From Haloechinothrix halophila YIM 93223 (lineage in GTDB: Bacteria; Actinomycetota; Actinomycetes; Mycobacteriales; Pseudonocardiaceae): a stretch of 64,000 nucleotides of DNA. The notes below the pieces were generated by a model. It was not told the origin of the DNA and did no database searches. It worked only from the letters and a program-made list of their open reading frames with translations. The DNA is taken from assembly GCF_000504245.1 (NCBI RefSeq), contig NZ_KI632509.1, positions 2,399,751 to 2,463,750 of the forward strand. Direction: 5' to 3'. The position numbers and the translations under genes are program-made. Shown here piece by piece: positions 23,599 to 33,332 of the stretch (its first letter is position 1; the number at the start of each line of letters is the position of its first letter).

Positions 23599-24095
23599 GC
23601 ACGACCGCGCTGTTGCTGCTGCTCACCGCCGTGGTGGTGATCGCGCTGCTGCTCGGCGCGCTGCTGGTGGCCACGGCCAACCGGCTGGACCGGCTGCACG
23701 TGCGCACCGACTCGGCCTGGGCCGCGCTGGACGCCGCGCTGGCGCGCAGGGCCGTCGTCGCCCGCGCGGTGGCCAGCGCGGGCACCACAATGCCGCTGTC
23801 GGCGCGGATAAGGGCGGCGGCCGACGCCGCCGAGTCGGCATCGCGGCCCGAACGTGAGGTGGCCGAGAACGAACTCACCCGGCTGCTCGCCCGGCTCGAC
23901 CGAACCGTGTTACCGGACGGCCTCAAGCGCGAACTCTCCGACGCCGAGCAGCGCGTCGTGATCGCACGCCGGGTGCACAACGACGCCGTCCGCGACACGC
24001 TCGCGCTGCGGCGACGGCGCAAGGTGCGCTACTTCCGGCTCGCGGGCAGCGCCCCCGAGCCGGAGTACTTCGAGATCGCCGAACCCGATCCGTAG
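23595..24095 (+). CDS. LemA-like single-pass membrane protein
   Basis: 166 residues: one N-terminal hydrophobic helix (about 4-27), then an all-helical charged domain (NRLDRLHVRTDSAWAALDAALARR and so on) like LemA proteins, which have a helical bundle outside the membrane. The ATG overlaps the pimA stop (ATGA), so it belongs to the PIM operon, and it is convergent with the EF-G-like gene. A LemA assignment rests on pattern only; the exact function is unknown. Confidence 0.65.
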   Translation: MSTTALLLLLTAVVVIALLLGALLVATANRLDRLHVRTDSAWAALDAALARRAVVARAVASAGTTMPLSARIRAAADAAESASRPEREVAENELTRLLARLDRTVLPDGLKRELSDAEQRVVIARRVHNDAVRDTLALRRRRKVRYFRLAGSAPEPEYFEIAEPDP

Positions 24096-24156
24096 CGCAT
24101 CGGGCCCGCCGGGCGGAGGCGCGGCACCGCCGAGCAGGCCCGTGCTGCCGTGTCGC

Positions 24157-26265
24157 TCAGGCCGGGGCGTGCATCCCCTGCGGCAGCGGCTCGTACCGGC
24201 TGAACGTCCGGGTGAACGCGGCCGTGCCCGATGTCATCGACCGCAGGTCGATCGCATAGCGCAGCAGCTCCGTCGCGGGCACCTCCGCCTTGATCACACT
24301 GTGCCCGTTCCCGGCCGACTCGGTGCCGAGCACCCTGCCGCGCCGCGCGGACAGGTCGCCGAGCACCGTGCCGAGGTGCTCGTCCGGCATGGTCACCGCG
24401 ACCTCGTCCAGCGGTTCGAGCAGGACGACCTTGCCGTTGGCCGCGGCGTCCTTCAGCCCGAGCGCGCCTGCCGTCTGGAACGCGGCGTCGGAGGAGTCGA
24501 CGCTGTGCGCCTTGCCGTCCAGCAGCGTCACCCTGATGTCGATCACCGGGTAGCCATCGAGCAGGCCCTTCGCCATCTGCGCCCGCACACCCTTTTCCAC
24601 GCTCGGGATGAACTGGTGCGGAATCGCGCCACCATAGATCTTGTCCACGAACTCGAATCCCGAACCCCGGGGGAGTGGTTCCACCTCCATCTCGCACACC
24701 GCGTACTGGCCGTGCCCGCCGGACTGCTTGACGTGCTTGCCGCGCCCGTGCCCCTTGGTCGCGAACGTCTCCCGCAGCGGGATCCGCACGTCCTCGGTGC
24801 CGACGTCGGCCCCGCCGGAACGCAGCCGCGACAGCGCCACGTCGGCATGCGCCTCGCCCATGCACCACAGCACCAGCTGGTTGGTTTCGGCGTTGCGCTC
24901 CAGCCGCAGCGTCGGATCGCCAGCCACCAGCCGGGCGAGGTTGCGGGCGAGCGCGTCCTCGTCGCTGCGGTTGTTGGCGACCACCGCGATCGGCAGCAAC
25001 GGCTCCGGCATCGGCCAGGTCGCCATCAGCAGCGGCTCGTTCGGCGAGGACACCGTGTCGCCGGTCTCGGCCGACGACACCTTCGTCAGCGCGCACAGGT
25101 CACCGGCGACGCAGTACGGCACTTCCTCCAGCTCGGCGCCGCGCGCGGAGTACAGGTGCAGGATGCGCTCGTCGACGTCGTGGTCGGCGTGGCCGCGTTC
25201 GGCGAGGCCGTGCCCGGAGACGTGCACCTGCCGGTCCGGCCGCAGCGTCCCGGAGAACACCCGCACGAGCGACACCCGCCCGACGTAGGAGTCCATCGTC
25301 GTGCGCACCACCTCCGCGGCGAGCGGACCGTCCGGGTCGGCGCGCAGCGGCTCGTGGGGGGCACCGCCCGGTGAGGTCACCTCGGGCGGATCGTGCTCGA
25401 CCGGGGACGGGAACGCCCTGGTCATCACCTCGAGCAGCTCGGCGAGCCCGACGCTGGTCGCGGTGCAGACCGGGATGACGGGGTGGAACGACCCGCGCGC
25501 CACCGCGGTCTCCAGGTCGTCGATCAGCGTGGCCTCCGCGATCTCCTCACCGCCGATGTAGCGGTCCATCAGCGTCTCGTCCTCGCTCTGCTCGATGATC
25601 CCTTCGATCAGCGCGTCCCGTGCCTCGGAGATCGCGGCGAGGTCGGCCTCGGCGGGGGTGCCGGCCACCGGCGGGGAGCCGTTCGAGTAGTCGGACAGCC
25701 GCTGCGAGATGAGCCCGATCAGCCCGGTGTCGCCCACGGGCTGATACAGCGGCAGCACGCCCGCGCCGAAGGCCTGCTGGCAGGCGGCGAGTTCGCCGGG
25801 CAGATCGGCGCGGGGATGATCCAGCCGGGAGATCACCACGGCGCGGGGCATGCCGACGGCGGCACACTCCTGCCACAGCGCGACGGTGGTGTCGTCGATG
25901 CCGTCCGCCGCGCAGACGACGAACAGCGCGGCGTCCGCGGCGCGCAGGCCCGCCCTGAGTTCGCCGATGAAGTCGACGTAGCCGGGCGTGTCGATGAGGT
26001 TGATCTTGATGTCGTCGTGGTGGAGGGGAGCGAGCGCGAGGCCGACGGAGCGTTGCTGCCGCACGGCGGCGGGGTCGTGGTCGCAGACCGTGGTGCCGTC
26101 AACGACGCTGCCTGCTCGCGACACGGTGCCGGTCGCGGCGAGCAGGGCTTCGGTGAGGGTGGTCTTGCCTGATCCGGACGGCCCGACGAGTGCCACGTTG
26201 CGTACGCCGGACGGCGAAGCGACAGCGGTGTCAGAGCCGCCGTTGCGCGTATGTCTGTCAGCCAT
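24157..26265 (-). CDS. EF-G-like translation GTPase (EF-G2 / FusA2-like)
   Basis: 702 residues with the five-domain EF-G layout: G domain with P-loop GPSGSGKTT and DTPGYVDF, domain II, domain III with GEAHADV, domain IV with SGGHGQYA and GGAIPHQFIPSVEKG, and domain V with RRGRVLG. The guanine-recognition motif, normally NKxD, reads SRLD here. The effector (G2) region also lacks the usual RGIT pattern, having QQRSVGLAL instead. This places it among the EF-G-like paralogues of actinobacteria rather than housekeeping EF-G, which is normally in the rpsL-tuf cluster. ATG 26265 has AGGAGG 6 bases upstream. Confidence 0.85.
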   Translation of the reverse strand: MADRHTRNGGSDTAVASPSGVRNVALVGPSGSGKTTLTEALLAATGTVSRAGSVVDGTTVCDHDPAAVRQQRSVGLALAPLHHDDIKINLIDTPGYVDFIGELRAGLRAADAALFVVCAADGIDDTTVALWQECAAVGMPRAVVISRLDHPRADLPGELAACQQAFGAGVLPLYQPVGDTGLIGLISQRLSDYSNGSPPVAGTPAEADLAAISEARDALIEGIIEQSEDETLMDRYIGGEEIAEATLIDDLETAVARGSFHPVIPVCTATSVGLAELLEVMTRAFPSPVEHDPPEVTSPGGAPHEPLRADPDGPLAAEVVRTTMDSYVGRVSLVRVFSGTLRPDRQVHVSGHGLAERGHADHDVDERILHLYSARGAELEEVPYCVAGDLCALTKVSSAETGDTVSSPNEPLLMATWPMPEPLLPIAVVANNRSDEDALARNLARLVAGDPTLRLERNAETNQLVLWCMGEAHADVALSRLRSGGADVGTEDVRIPLRETFATKGHGRGKHVKQSGGHGQYAVCEMEVEPLPRGSGFEFVDKIYGGAIPHQFIPSVEKGVRAQMAKGLLDGYPVIDIRVTLLDGKAHSVDSSDAAFQTAGALGLKDAAANGKVVLLEPLDEVAVTMPDEHLGTVLGDLSARRGRVLGTESAGNGHSVIKAEVPATELLRYAIDLRSMTSGTAAFTRTFSRYEPLPQGMHAPA

Positions 26266-26289
26266 GGCGGCCTCCTGTCCCAGCGGATG

Positions 26290-26313
26290 AGGTGTGTCTT
26301 CGATCACACACCT
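26290..26313. promoter_or_regulatory. Palindrome between the EF-G-like gene and pdxS
   Basis: AGGTGTGT (26290-26297) and ACACACCT (26306-26313) are perfect 8-base arms around 8 bases. It lies 25 bases upstream of the EF-G-like start, in the divergent region before pdxS, so it is an operator candidate. Confidence 0.4.
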
Positions 26314-26473
26314 GATCGCGAGCTGGGGCAAGAGCACCGCTGTACCAGACCGGCCACGTGGGTGGCACGAATCACCAAGTGGACTGCTGAAATACCCCAG
26401 TACTGGCCTGCTTGAGCGGTCCACGTGCGACGTAGGATGGAGGCGAAGCCACGAAATGAGAAAGGTTCTCGCA

Positions 26474-27397
<924 letters not shown>

Positions 27398-27456
27398 GTA
27401 CGGAAGGGGTCGACTCGGCCAGAGTCGGCCCCCTGAAGCGCATCGCATCGCACCGA

Positions 27457-27544
27457 AGTCGATCAACTTCCTGCGGCCTGTTGCCACGCAAACCGGGTGA
27501 AAACGGACATCTGCTGGTAACAGCGCGCAGGAAGTTGATCGACT
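27457..27544. repeat. Inverted-repeat element R1 after pdxS
   Basis: AGTCGATCAACTTCCTGCG at 27457-27475 returns as the perfect inverse CGCAGGAAGTTGATCGACT at 27526-27544. It belongs to the same family as 42571-42655 and 62127-62212; the interior (CACGCAAACCGGGTGAAAAC) aligns with theirs. It lies 60 bases after the pdxS stop and may end transcription. Confidence 0.85.
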
Positions 27545-27570
27545 CTGGCGTGGTGGGTCTGCCAGGCGGC

Positions 27571-27804
27571 TCAGCCGTGCGGCGGGGACCAGCGGTCGCG
27601 CGGCCACCAGTCAGCGGCGATCCGCTGCGCACTGCGTGGTTGCTTGATGACAGTGACCGCCTGGAACCGGTGCCGCCGGGTGCCGGACGGCACCCAGGAC
27701 ACCATCTCCTTCTCAATCCCTCGGCAGACACGCCTGACGAGCAACACCGGAAGTCCGACAACGACGAACGCCATGACGGCGAGCTCGATGACGACGGCGG
27801 CCAT
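27571..27804 (-). CDS. Small single-pass membrane protein
   Basis: 77 residues: one hydrophobic N-terminal helix (about 3-24, VVIELAVMAFVVVGLPVLLV) with a following Arg-rich stretch that fits an inside-positive orientation, then a polar tail. An AGGAAG/CAGGA-like site lies upstream of ATG 27804. It is flanked by the R1 repeat and by a zinc-ribbon gene. I do not recognise a family; it is a plausible small gene but not proven. Confidence 0.45.
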   Translation of the reverse strand: MAAVVIELAVMAFVVVGLPVLLVRRVCRGIEKEMVSWVPSGTRRHRFQAVTVIKQPRSAQRIAADWWPRDRWSPPHG

Positions 27805-27914
27805 ACGGGTCCTGCTTCCTACGAGGGCGAGCTATCGCAGAAGTGACGTCCCGGTGACACCGGGCTGTACGGGATCCGTCGTATTGTAACCCTTTCGTGT
27901 TACGGCGAAACCGC

Positions 27915-28100
27915 TCACCAGTACTCACGCGGCAGTTTGCCTTCGATGTCGCGCACGTGGTCCCGAGCGCAGTCCGGGCACAGCCACTGCGTGCCGCTGG
28001 CGTCGGTGTCGCTGGCCCAGGCGAGCGCGTCGACGCCGGTGTCCGCGGCTCGGTCCCTACCGCAGCGTTCGCAGTGGATCGGTTCGGACGTCTCGCTCAT
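27915..28100 (-). CDS. Small zinc-ribbon protein
   Basis: 61 residues with two Cys-x-x-Cys knuckles: CERC (10-13) and CPDC (41-44), a zinc-ribbon layout. No catalytic residue is seen. Its ATG overlaps the last codons of the XRE-cupin regulator gene, so it is co-transcribed with it. It may be an accessory protein of that regulator or an unrelated passenger. Confidence 0.65.
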   Translation of the reverse strand: MSETSEPIHCERCGRDRAADTGVDALAWASDTDASGTQWLCPDCARDHVRDIEGKLPREYW

Positions 28101-28660
28101 ACGTGCTCCATGACCAGTAGGAACCAGGTGCCCGGTTCAAGCGCTTCGTAGACGTGCGGCACGTCGCCGGGAAACGCCGTGTAGTCGCCCGCGTCGAGTT
28201 CGACCGCGTCCTCGATGGGGCCGGTGCGCATCCGCCCCGCTCCCACGATCAGGTGCTCGACGGTGCCGGGATTGTGCGGATCCGCCTTCCGGGGTGCGCC
28301 CGGCTCCATGGTGATGGTGTAGATGTCGCGGCGCGCATGCGGCGGGCAGGACGCCAGCAGGGTGCCGATGAAGTGGGCCTGCTCCGAGGTCACGGCGGGA
28401 CCTTCGCCCGCGCGGACCACCCGCACCATCGGCTTGGGCGGGTCGACGAGCCGGGAGAACGGCACCTCGAGGGCGACGCCGAGCGCCCAGAGCGTCTCGA
28501 TGCTGGGGTTGCCCGCACCGGATTCCAGCTGCGACAGCGTGGACTTGGCGACCCCGGCGCGCTTGGCGACCTCACTGAGGGACAGCCCGGCGCGGGTGCG
28601 TTCGCGTCGCAGGGCGTCGGCGATGGCGGCCAGGGGCGCGGTGGTCTGGTCATCCGACAT
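28097..28660 (-). CDS. XRE-family regulator with C-terminal cupin domain
   Basis: 187 residues. The helix-turn-helix (about 10-65) reads ALRRERTRAGLSLSEVAKRAGVAKSTLSQLESGAGNPS. A cupin barrel (about 105-185) has PHNPGTVEHLIVGAG and DAGDYTAFPGDVPHVYEA, the site that usually binds a small ligand or metal. Such regulators commonly control neighbouring transporters, here the divergent azlCD genes. ATG 28660 has GGAG upstream. A perfect palindrome lies between the two divergent starts and is its likely operator. Confidence 0.88.
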   Translation of the reverse strand: MSDDQTTAPLAAIADALRRERTRAGLSLSEVAKRAGVAKSTLSQLESGAGNPSIETLWALGVALEVPFSRLVDPPKPMVRVVRAGEGPAVTSEQAHFIGTLLASCPPHARRDIYTITMEPGAPRKADPHNPGTVEHLIVGAGRMRTGPIEDAVELDAGDYTAFPGDVPHVYEALEPGTWFLLVMEHV

Positions 28661-28680
28661 TGTTCGCTCCACAAGTACAC

Positions 28681-28700
28681 TCGTTCGTGTTGACGAACGA
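28681..28700. promoter_or_regulatory. Operator candidate between the XRE-cupin gene and azlC
   Basis: TCGTTCGT (28681-28688) and ACGAACGA (28693-28700) form a perfect 8-4-8 palindrome that overlaps the predicted -35 of azlC. A further CGTTCGT lies near 28729. This fits autoregulation and control of azlCD by the XRE-cupin protein. Confidence 0.55.
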
Positions 28701-28721
28701 CGTGGTGTCGTTCATTATAGT
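28690..28721 (+). promoter_or_regulatory. Promoter of azlC, probably leaderless transcript
   Basis: TTGACG (28690-28695) and TATAGT (28716-28721) are 20 bases apart, slightly long. The -10 ends only 4 bases before ATG 28726, so the transcript would start at or near the start codon. Leaderless messages are common in actinobacteria. Confidence 0.45.
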
Positions 28722-28725
28722 GCTC

Positions 28726-29514
28726 ATGCGTTCGTTACGTCGAACACGACGGGTGTTGCAGGGGGATCTCGCCAGGGACATCGCGCTCGTGCTGCTCGCG
28801 GACGGCATCGTCGGTGTCTCCTTCGGTGCGATCGCGGTCGGGTCCGGCCTGCCGGTGTGGCTGCCGATGCTGCTGTCGCTGCTGGTCTTCGCCGGTGCGG
28901 CGCAGTTTCTGTTCGTGGGCATCATCGCAGCGGGCGGGAATCCGGTCGCCGCGGTCCTCGCCGGACTGCTGGTCAACGCCCGCCACGTGCCGTTCGGCTT
29001 CGCCATCGGCGACGTGCTGGGTAGCGGCTGGCGCAAGTGGGCGGGCACCCACGTGATGATCGACGAGTCGGTGGCCTTCGCGCTCGCCCAGCACGACGCC
29101 GAACGTCGCAAAGCGGCGTACTGGGCGTGCGGCGTCGGGCTGTTCGTGTGCTGGAACGTCGGCGTCGCGCTCGGCGCGGTCGCGGGCACCGCCGTCAGCG
29201 ACACCGCGGCGCTGGGACTCGACGCCGCGTTCCCCGCCGTGCTGCTGGCGCTGGTGTTGCCCTCGCTGCGGGACAAGGCGACCGCCGCGGCGGCGCTGGT
29301 GGGTGTGGCGGTCGCGCTGGTGGCGACACCGGTGCTGCCCGCGGGACTGCCGGTACTGCTCGCGCTACTCGCCCTGCCGATCGCCCTCGTGCTGCGCGGA
29401 ACGCGCGCCCCGGCGACGGTGCACGCGGGGGAGTCGCGCGAGTCCGGGCGGCACGACGACCCAGCGCCGTCCGGGGAAGCGACAGGGGAGGAGACGTCGT
29501 GTCCGAGCAGATAA
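28726..29514 (+). CDS. azlC: AzlC-family branched-chain amino acid exporter, large subunit
   Basis: 262 residues, mostly hydrophobic, with about seven to eight membrane helices. The start region LARDIALVLLADGIVGVSFGAIAVGSGLP and the stretches FAGAAQFLFVGIIAAGG and LLVNARHVPFGFAIGD are typical of AzlC. With AzlD it exports branched-chain amino acids, azaleucine in Bacillus. ATG 28726 sits directly behind the -10 box. Its last codons overlap the azlD start. The polar C-terminal 35 residues are unusual. Confidence 0.85.
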   Translation: MRSLRRTRRVLQGDLARDIALVLLADGIVGVSFGAIAVGSGLPVWLPMLLSLLVFAGAAQFLFVGIIAAGGNPVAAVLAGLLVNARHVPFGFAIGDVLGSGWRKWAGTHVMIDESVAFALAQHDAERRKAAYWACGVGLFVCWNVGVALGAVAGTAVSDTAALGLDAAFPAVLLALVLPSLRDKATAAAALVGVAVALVATPVLPAGLPVLLALLALPIALVLRGTRAPATVHAGESRESGRHDDPAPSGEATGEETSCPSR

Positions 29515-29822
29515 TCCTGATCGCCGCCGTCGGGGTGCTGGCTGTCGGGACCTACGCGCTGCGCGCGTGCGGGCCGGCGCTGCGCGAGCGGGTGCGGCTC
29601 CCGCAGCGGGCGGAAGAGGCCATGACGCTGGCCTCCGTGTTGCTGCTGGCGGCGCTGGTCGGCACGGCGGCACTGATCGAGGCCGACGGGTTCGCCGGCT
29701 GGGCCCGCCCCGCCGGGGTCCTGGTCGGCGGGGTGCTCGCCTGGCGCAAGGCGCCGTTCGTCGTGGTGGTGCTCGCCGCCGCCGCGACCGCCGCGCTGCT
29801 GCGGCTGGCCGGGGTGCCCTGA
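29499..29822 (+). CDS. azlD: AzlD-family branched-chain amino acid exporter, small subunit
   Basis: 107 residues with four hydrophobic segments. The ALRACGPALRERVRLPQRAEEAMTLASVLLLAAL pattern and C-terminal LAWRKAPFVVVVLAAA match AzlD. GTG 29499 has GGGGAGGAG upstream and overlaps the end of azlC by 16 bases, indicating coupled translation of the two exporter subunits. Confidence 0.85.
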   Translation: MSEQIILIAAVGVLAVGTYALRACGPALRERVRLPQRAEEAMTLASVLLLAALVGTAALIEADGFAGWARPAGVLVGGVLAWRKAPFVVVVLAAAATAALLRLAGVP

Positions 29823-29826
29823 GCCG

Positions 29827-30291
29827 TCAGGCCGGTGGAATCTGGCCTTTCCTGCGATGCTCGAACAGCAGGTTGGTATGCAGCTGGGCCACCTCCCGCC
29901 TGCCGGTGAACGAGTCGAGAACCAGGCGTTGCAGGTGTTCGGCATCGGTGACGGCGACGTGCACCAGGAAGTCGTCAGGGCCCGCTACGTGCGACACCGA
30001 CAGCGTTTCCGGCAGCTCGAGCAGATACTCCAGGAACGGCCGCACCACGTCGCGGGTATGCGGCCGGATTCGCACCGCGATCATCGCCTGCAACGGGCGC
30101 CCGATCGCGCTGAGGTCGACCTCGGCGCGGTAGCCGGTGATGACGCCTCGTTCCCGCAGCGCCCTGTGCCGGACCAGCGCCGTCGAGGGCGCCACCGTGA
30201 CGCGCTCCGCGAGGTCCTTGTTCGGCAGTCGAGCGTCCTTCTGCAACTCGAGCAGCAGGGCGGCATCGATCGCATCGAGCACGGACATCAC
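29827..30291 (-). CDS. Lrp/AsnC-family transcription regulator
   Basis: 154 residues. An N-terminal helix-turn-helix (about 5-55: LELQKDARLPNKDLAERVTVAPSTALVRHRAL) precedes the RAM ligand-binding domain (about 70-150, AMIAVRIRPHTRDVVRPFLEYL and GPDDFLVHVAVTD). Two ATGs (30291, 30288) are possible starts. It is divergent from a trans-sulfuration enzyme gene, which it probably regulates in response to an amino acid, and convergent with azlD. Confidence 0.88.
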   Translation of the reverse strand: MMSVLDAIDAALLLELQKDARLPNKDLAERVTVAPSTALVRHRALRERGVITGYRAEVDLSAIGRPLQAMIAVRIRPHTRDVVRPFLEYLLELPETLSVSHVAGPDDFLVHVAVTDAEHLQRLVLDSFTGRREVAQLHTNLLFEHRRKGQIPPA

Positions 30292-30394
30292 CTCGGTTCG
30301 CCGCAGGATATTCGAGAAATCTCCATAGACGTAGTCACTCCATCACTATGACTCAAGTATTGGCGAACCCACTACGGTCATATGGAGGGCGGAC

Positions 30395-31558
30395 ATGAGC
30401 GGCATGCGTACCCGCGCCGTGCATGGCGGCAGGCACGACCTGAGCGACATCGGGGTCCATGCCCCACCGATCGATCTCTCGACGACGTATCCGATCCCTG
30501 ATCAGGACAGCGGCGGCGTCGCGCTCGGCGAGCTGGCCGATGGCGCGGAGCGGGCGGCATCACCGGTGTACGCCCGGCTGCACAACCCCACGACGGCGCG
30601 GTTCGAGCAGGCGCTCGCCGAGCTGGAAGGCACCGAGCAGGCCGTCGCGTTCGCCAGCGGCATGGCGGCGCTGACCGCCGTGGTGCAGGCGAGCTGCGGC
30701 ATGACAGGACACCGGCACGTCGTCGCGGCGCGCCCGCTCTACGGCGGCAGTGATCATCTGCTCACCACCGGGTTGCTCGGCACCGACACCGACTTCGTCG
30801 ACCCAGCGGGCGTGGCCGCCGCGATTCGTCCCGATACCGGCCTCGTGGTGCTGGAAACCCCGGCGAACCCGACCCTCGACGTCGTCGACATCGCCGCCGT
30901 CGTCCGTGCGGCCGGTGATGTGCCGGTAGTCGTGGACAACACCTTCGCCACGCCGGTGTTGCAGAACCCTGCCGACCACGGCGCGGCGTACGTGTTGCAC
31001 TCAGGTACCAAGTACCTCGGCGGGCATGGCGACGCGCTCGGCGGTGTGGTGGCCTGCTCGGTGGAACGGGCGGCGCCGCTGCGGCAACTGCGCATCCTTA
31101 CCGGGGCCGTGCTGCATCCACTCAGCGCCTACCTGCTGCATCGGGGGCTGCCCACGCTGCCGTTGCGCATCGATGCGGCGCAACGCACCGCGGCCGAACT
31201 GGCGCGACGACTGGCAGCACACCCCAGGGTGTGCTCGGTGCGCTATCCGGGCCTCGCCGGACAGAACGACGCGGGCGTGCTCGGCCGCCAGCTGCGCGGA
31301 CCGGGCGCGATGCTGGCCTTCGAACCGGACGGCGACCCGCACACCGTGGTGCGCGCGCTCGACGTCGTCACCCCCGCGGTGAGCCTCGGCTCGGTCGACA
31401 CCCTGATCGAACATCCCGCGGCGCTGACACATCGGCTGGTCGGCGAGGACGTGCTGGCCGCCACCGGTGTTTCCGCGAGCCTGCTGCGGCTCTCCGTTGG
31501 GCTGGAAGACGTCGACGACCTCTGGGACGACCTCGACAAGGCGTTGCGCGCGGGCTGA
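30395..31558 (+). CDS. Trans-sulfuration family PLP enzyme (cystathionine/methionine gamma-lyase-like)
   Basis: 387 residues of the Cys/Met metabolism PLP fold. Tyr59/Arg61 lie in [10 protein letters not shown], phosphate-site residues in FASGMAAL, Asp181 in [11 protein letters not shown], and the Schiff-base lysine is Lys206 in [12 protein letters not shown]. The reaction could be gamma-lyase or gamma-synthase; the sequence does not settle it. A divergent Lrp regulator gene suggests induction by an amino acid such as methionine or cysteine, for catabolism. ATG 30395 is preceded by GGAGGG. Confidence 0.85.
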   Translation: MSGMRTRAVHGGRHDLSDIGVHAPPIDLSTTYPIPDQDSGGVALGELADGAERAASPVYARLHNPTTARFEQALAELEGTEQAVAFASGMAALTAVVQASCGMTGHRHVVAARPLYGGSDHLLTTGLLGTDTDFVDPAGVAAAIRPDTGLVVLETPANPTLDVVDIAAVVRAAGDVPVVVDNTFATPVLQNPADHGAAYVLHSGTKYLGGHGDALGGVVACSVERAAPLRQLRILTGAVLHPLSAYLLHRGLPTLPLRIDAAQRTAAELARRLAAHPRVCSVRYPGLAGQNDAGVLGRQLRGPGAMLAFEPDGDPHTVVRALDVVTPAVSLGSVDTLIEHPAALTHRLVGEDVLAATGVSASLLRLSVGLEDVDDLWDDLDKALRAG

Positions 31559-31659
31559 GCGATTTTGACTGCCTGGCGCGGGCCTATTCGCACCCGGTCA
31601 GTGCTCGCCAACGCTGCGCGATTAGGCTGGTGAGCAGTCATTTCGGGAGGAATCGCGGT

Positions 31660-32298
31660 TTGTCTGCTGCTCAGCCATGTGTCGGTGTGCTCGCGTTGCA
31701 GGGCGATGTGCGCGAGCACGTCGCGTCGCTGCGCGCCGCTGGTGTGCGCACCATGACGGTGCGCAGGGAGTCGGAGCTGGCCGCCGTGGACGGCCTTGTC
31801 ATCCCCGGCGGGGAGTCGACGACGATGTCGCGGCTGCTGGACACCTTCGAACTGCTCGAGCCGCTGCGGAAGCGGCTCGCGAGTGGCATGCCCGCCTACG
31901 GCTCGTGTGCTGGCATGATCCTGCTGGCCAACGAGGTACTCGACGGGCGGGAAGACCAGCACCAGCTCGGCGCGTTGGACATTACGGTGCGGCGTAACGC
32001 GTTCGGCAGGCAGGTGGACTCCTTCGAGGAGGACCTCGCCTTCACCGGAATCGACGACGGACCGGTGCACGCGGTGTTCATCAGGGCGCCGTGGGTGGAG
32101 TCGGCACGCCAGGATGTCGAGGTCCTCGCTGCCGTGCCCGACACCGCTGTCGCCGGGCCAGCCGCGGGTAGGATCGTCGCGGTTCGCCAGGGCACGGTGC
32201 TCGCGACCGCGTTCCACCCCGAGCTCACCGGTGATGGCAGGGTGCACCGGCTGTTCGCGGACATCGTCCGCGCGGCCGTGTCCGAGGACGCGGCATGA
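31660..32298 (+). CDS. pdxT: Pyridoxal 5'-phosphate synthase glutaminase subunit PdxT
   Basis: 212 residues, class I glutamine amidotransferase. It provides ammonia to PdxS. The active site is complete: nucleophile Cys83 in YGSCAGMIL, His186 and Glu188 in [17 protein letters not shown] and IPGGESTTM are family motifs. The start is TTG 31660, with GGGAGGA 7 bases upstream. Earlier in-frame starts would run into the preceding gene. It is followed about 120 bases later by the YebC gene, as in mycobacteria. Confidence 0.94.
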   Translation: MSAAQPCVGVLALQGDVREHVASLRAAGVRTMTVRRESELAAVDGLVIPGGESTTMSRLLDTFELLEPLRKRLASGMPAYGSCAGMILLANEVLDGREDQHQLGALDITVRRNAFGRQVDSFEEDLAFTGIDDGPVHAVFIRAPWVESARQDVEVLAAVPDTAVAGPAAGRIVAVRQGTVLATAFHPELTGDGRVHRLFADIVRAAVSEDAA

Positions 32299-32420
32299 GG
32301 ACCGACATGCCAAGAAGGCCGAAAGTAGGGCGACGGGCATACGATCGCTGACCTGCCCGGTCGGCCACGTCGGCCGGATTGGCATTTTACCAGGCGAGTA
32401 GCGACGAAGATGGAGGAGAG

Positions 32421-33170
32421 ATGAGCGGCCACTCAAAGTGGGCGACCACGAAACACAAGAAGGCCGCCCTCGATGCCAAACGGGGCAAGCTGTTCGCACG
32501 GCTGATCAAGAACATCGAGGTGGCCGCCCGCACCGGCGGGGGCGACCCCGACGCCAACCCGACGCTCTACGACGCGATCCTCAAGGCGAACAAGAACTCC
32601 GTTCCGAAGGACAACATCGAGCGCGCCCGCAAGCGGGGCGCCGGTGAGGAAGCCGGTGGCGCCGACTGGCAGACGATCATGTACGAGGGATACGCGCCCA
32701 ACGGCGTCGCCGTGCTGATCGAGTGCCTGACCGACAACAAGAACCGCGCCGCGGGTGAGGTGCGCACCGCGCTGACCCGCAACGGTGGCTCGCTGGCCGA
32801 CCCCGGTTCGGTGTCGTACCTGTTCAACCGCAAAGGCATCGTGATCGTGCCGAAGAACGACCTCACCGAGGACGACGTGCTGATGATGGTGCTCGACGCG
32901 GGCGCGGAGGAGGTCAACGACCTCGGCGAGAGCTTCGAGATCGTCTCCGACGCCAGCGACCTGCTCGCGGTGCGCGACGCGGTCCGCGGGGCCGGGTACG
33001 AGTACGAGTCGGCCGAGGCCAGCTTCCTGGCGTCGGTGAACGTGCCGTTGGACGCCGACGGCGCGAAGAAGGTGTTCAAGCTGATCGAGGCGCTCGAGGA
33101 CGCCGACGACGTGCAGAACGTCTACGCCAACTTCGACGTCAGCGACGAGGTGCTCGCGGAGGTCGGCTGA
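32421..33170 (+). CDS. YebC/PmpR-family protein
   Basis: 249 residues. It opens with [25 protein letters not shown] and contains [16 protein letters not shown] and [12 protein letters not shown], all diagnostic of the YebC family. These proteins are regarded as transcription regulators or, more recently, as ribosome-associated factors that help translate difficult proline stretches. ATG 32421 has GGAGGAG upstream. It stands between pdxT and ruvC as in other actinobacteria. A strong hairpin follows it. Confidence 0.93.
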   Translation: MSGHSKWATTKHKKAALDAKRGKLFARLIKNIEVAARTGGGDPDANPTLYDAILKANKNSVPKDNIERARKRGAGEEAGGADWQTIMYEGYAPNGVAVLIECLTDNKNRAAGEVRTALTRNGGSLADPGSVSYLFNRKGIVIVPKNDLTEDDVLMMVLDAGAEEVNDLGESFEIVSDASDLLAVRDAVRGAGYEYESAEASFLASVNVPLDADGAKKVFKLIEALEDADDVQNVYANFDVSDEVLAEVG

Positions 33171-33176
33171 GGCGCG

Positions 33177-33222
33177 GTCGTGAGTGCTGATCCGGGTTAG
33201 AACCTGGATCAGCACTCACGAC
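33177..33222. terminator. Strong hairpin after the yebC-like gene
   Basis: GTCGTGAGTGCTGATCC (33177-33193) and its exact inverse (33206-33222) form a perfect 17-bp stem with a 12-base loop, 6 bases past the stop codon. It lacks a U-tract, as is usual for actinobacterial terminators. Being symmetrical, it could work in both directions. Confidence 0.7.
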
Positions 33223-33332
33223 TGGTACCCACGGCAGCATGCCGCTTCGTGTTTGCTAGGCCGGATGGGTGATGGCAAGATCCGCTGGACGGCTGTGGGG
33301 AAGCGGACCGTAAGCGGGCAGAATGAACGCCC

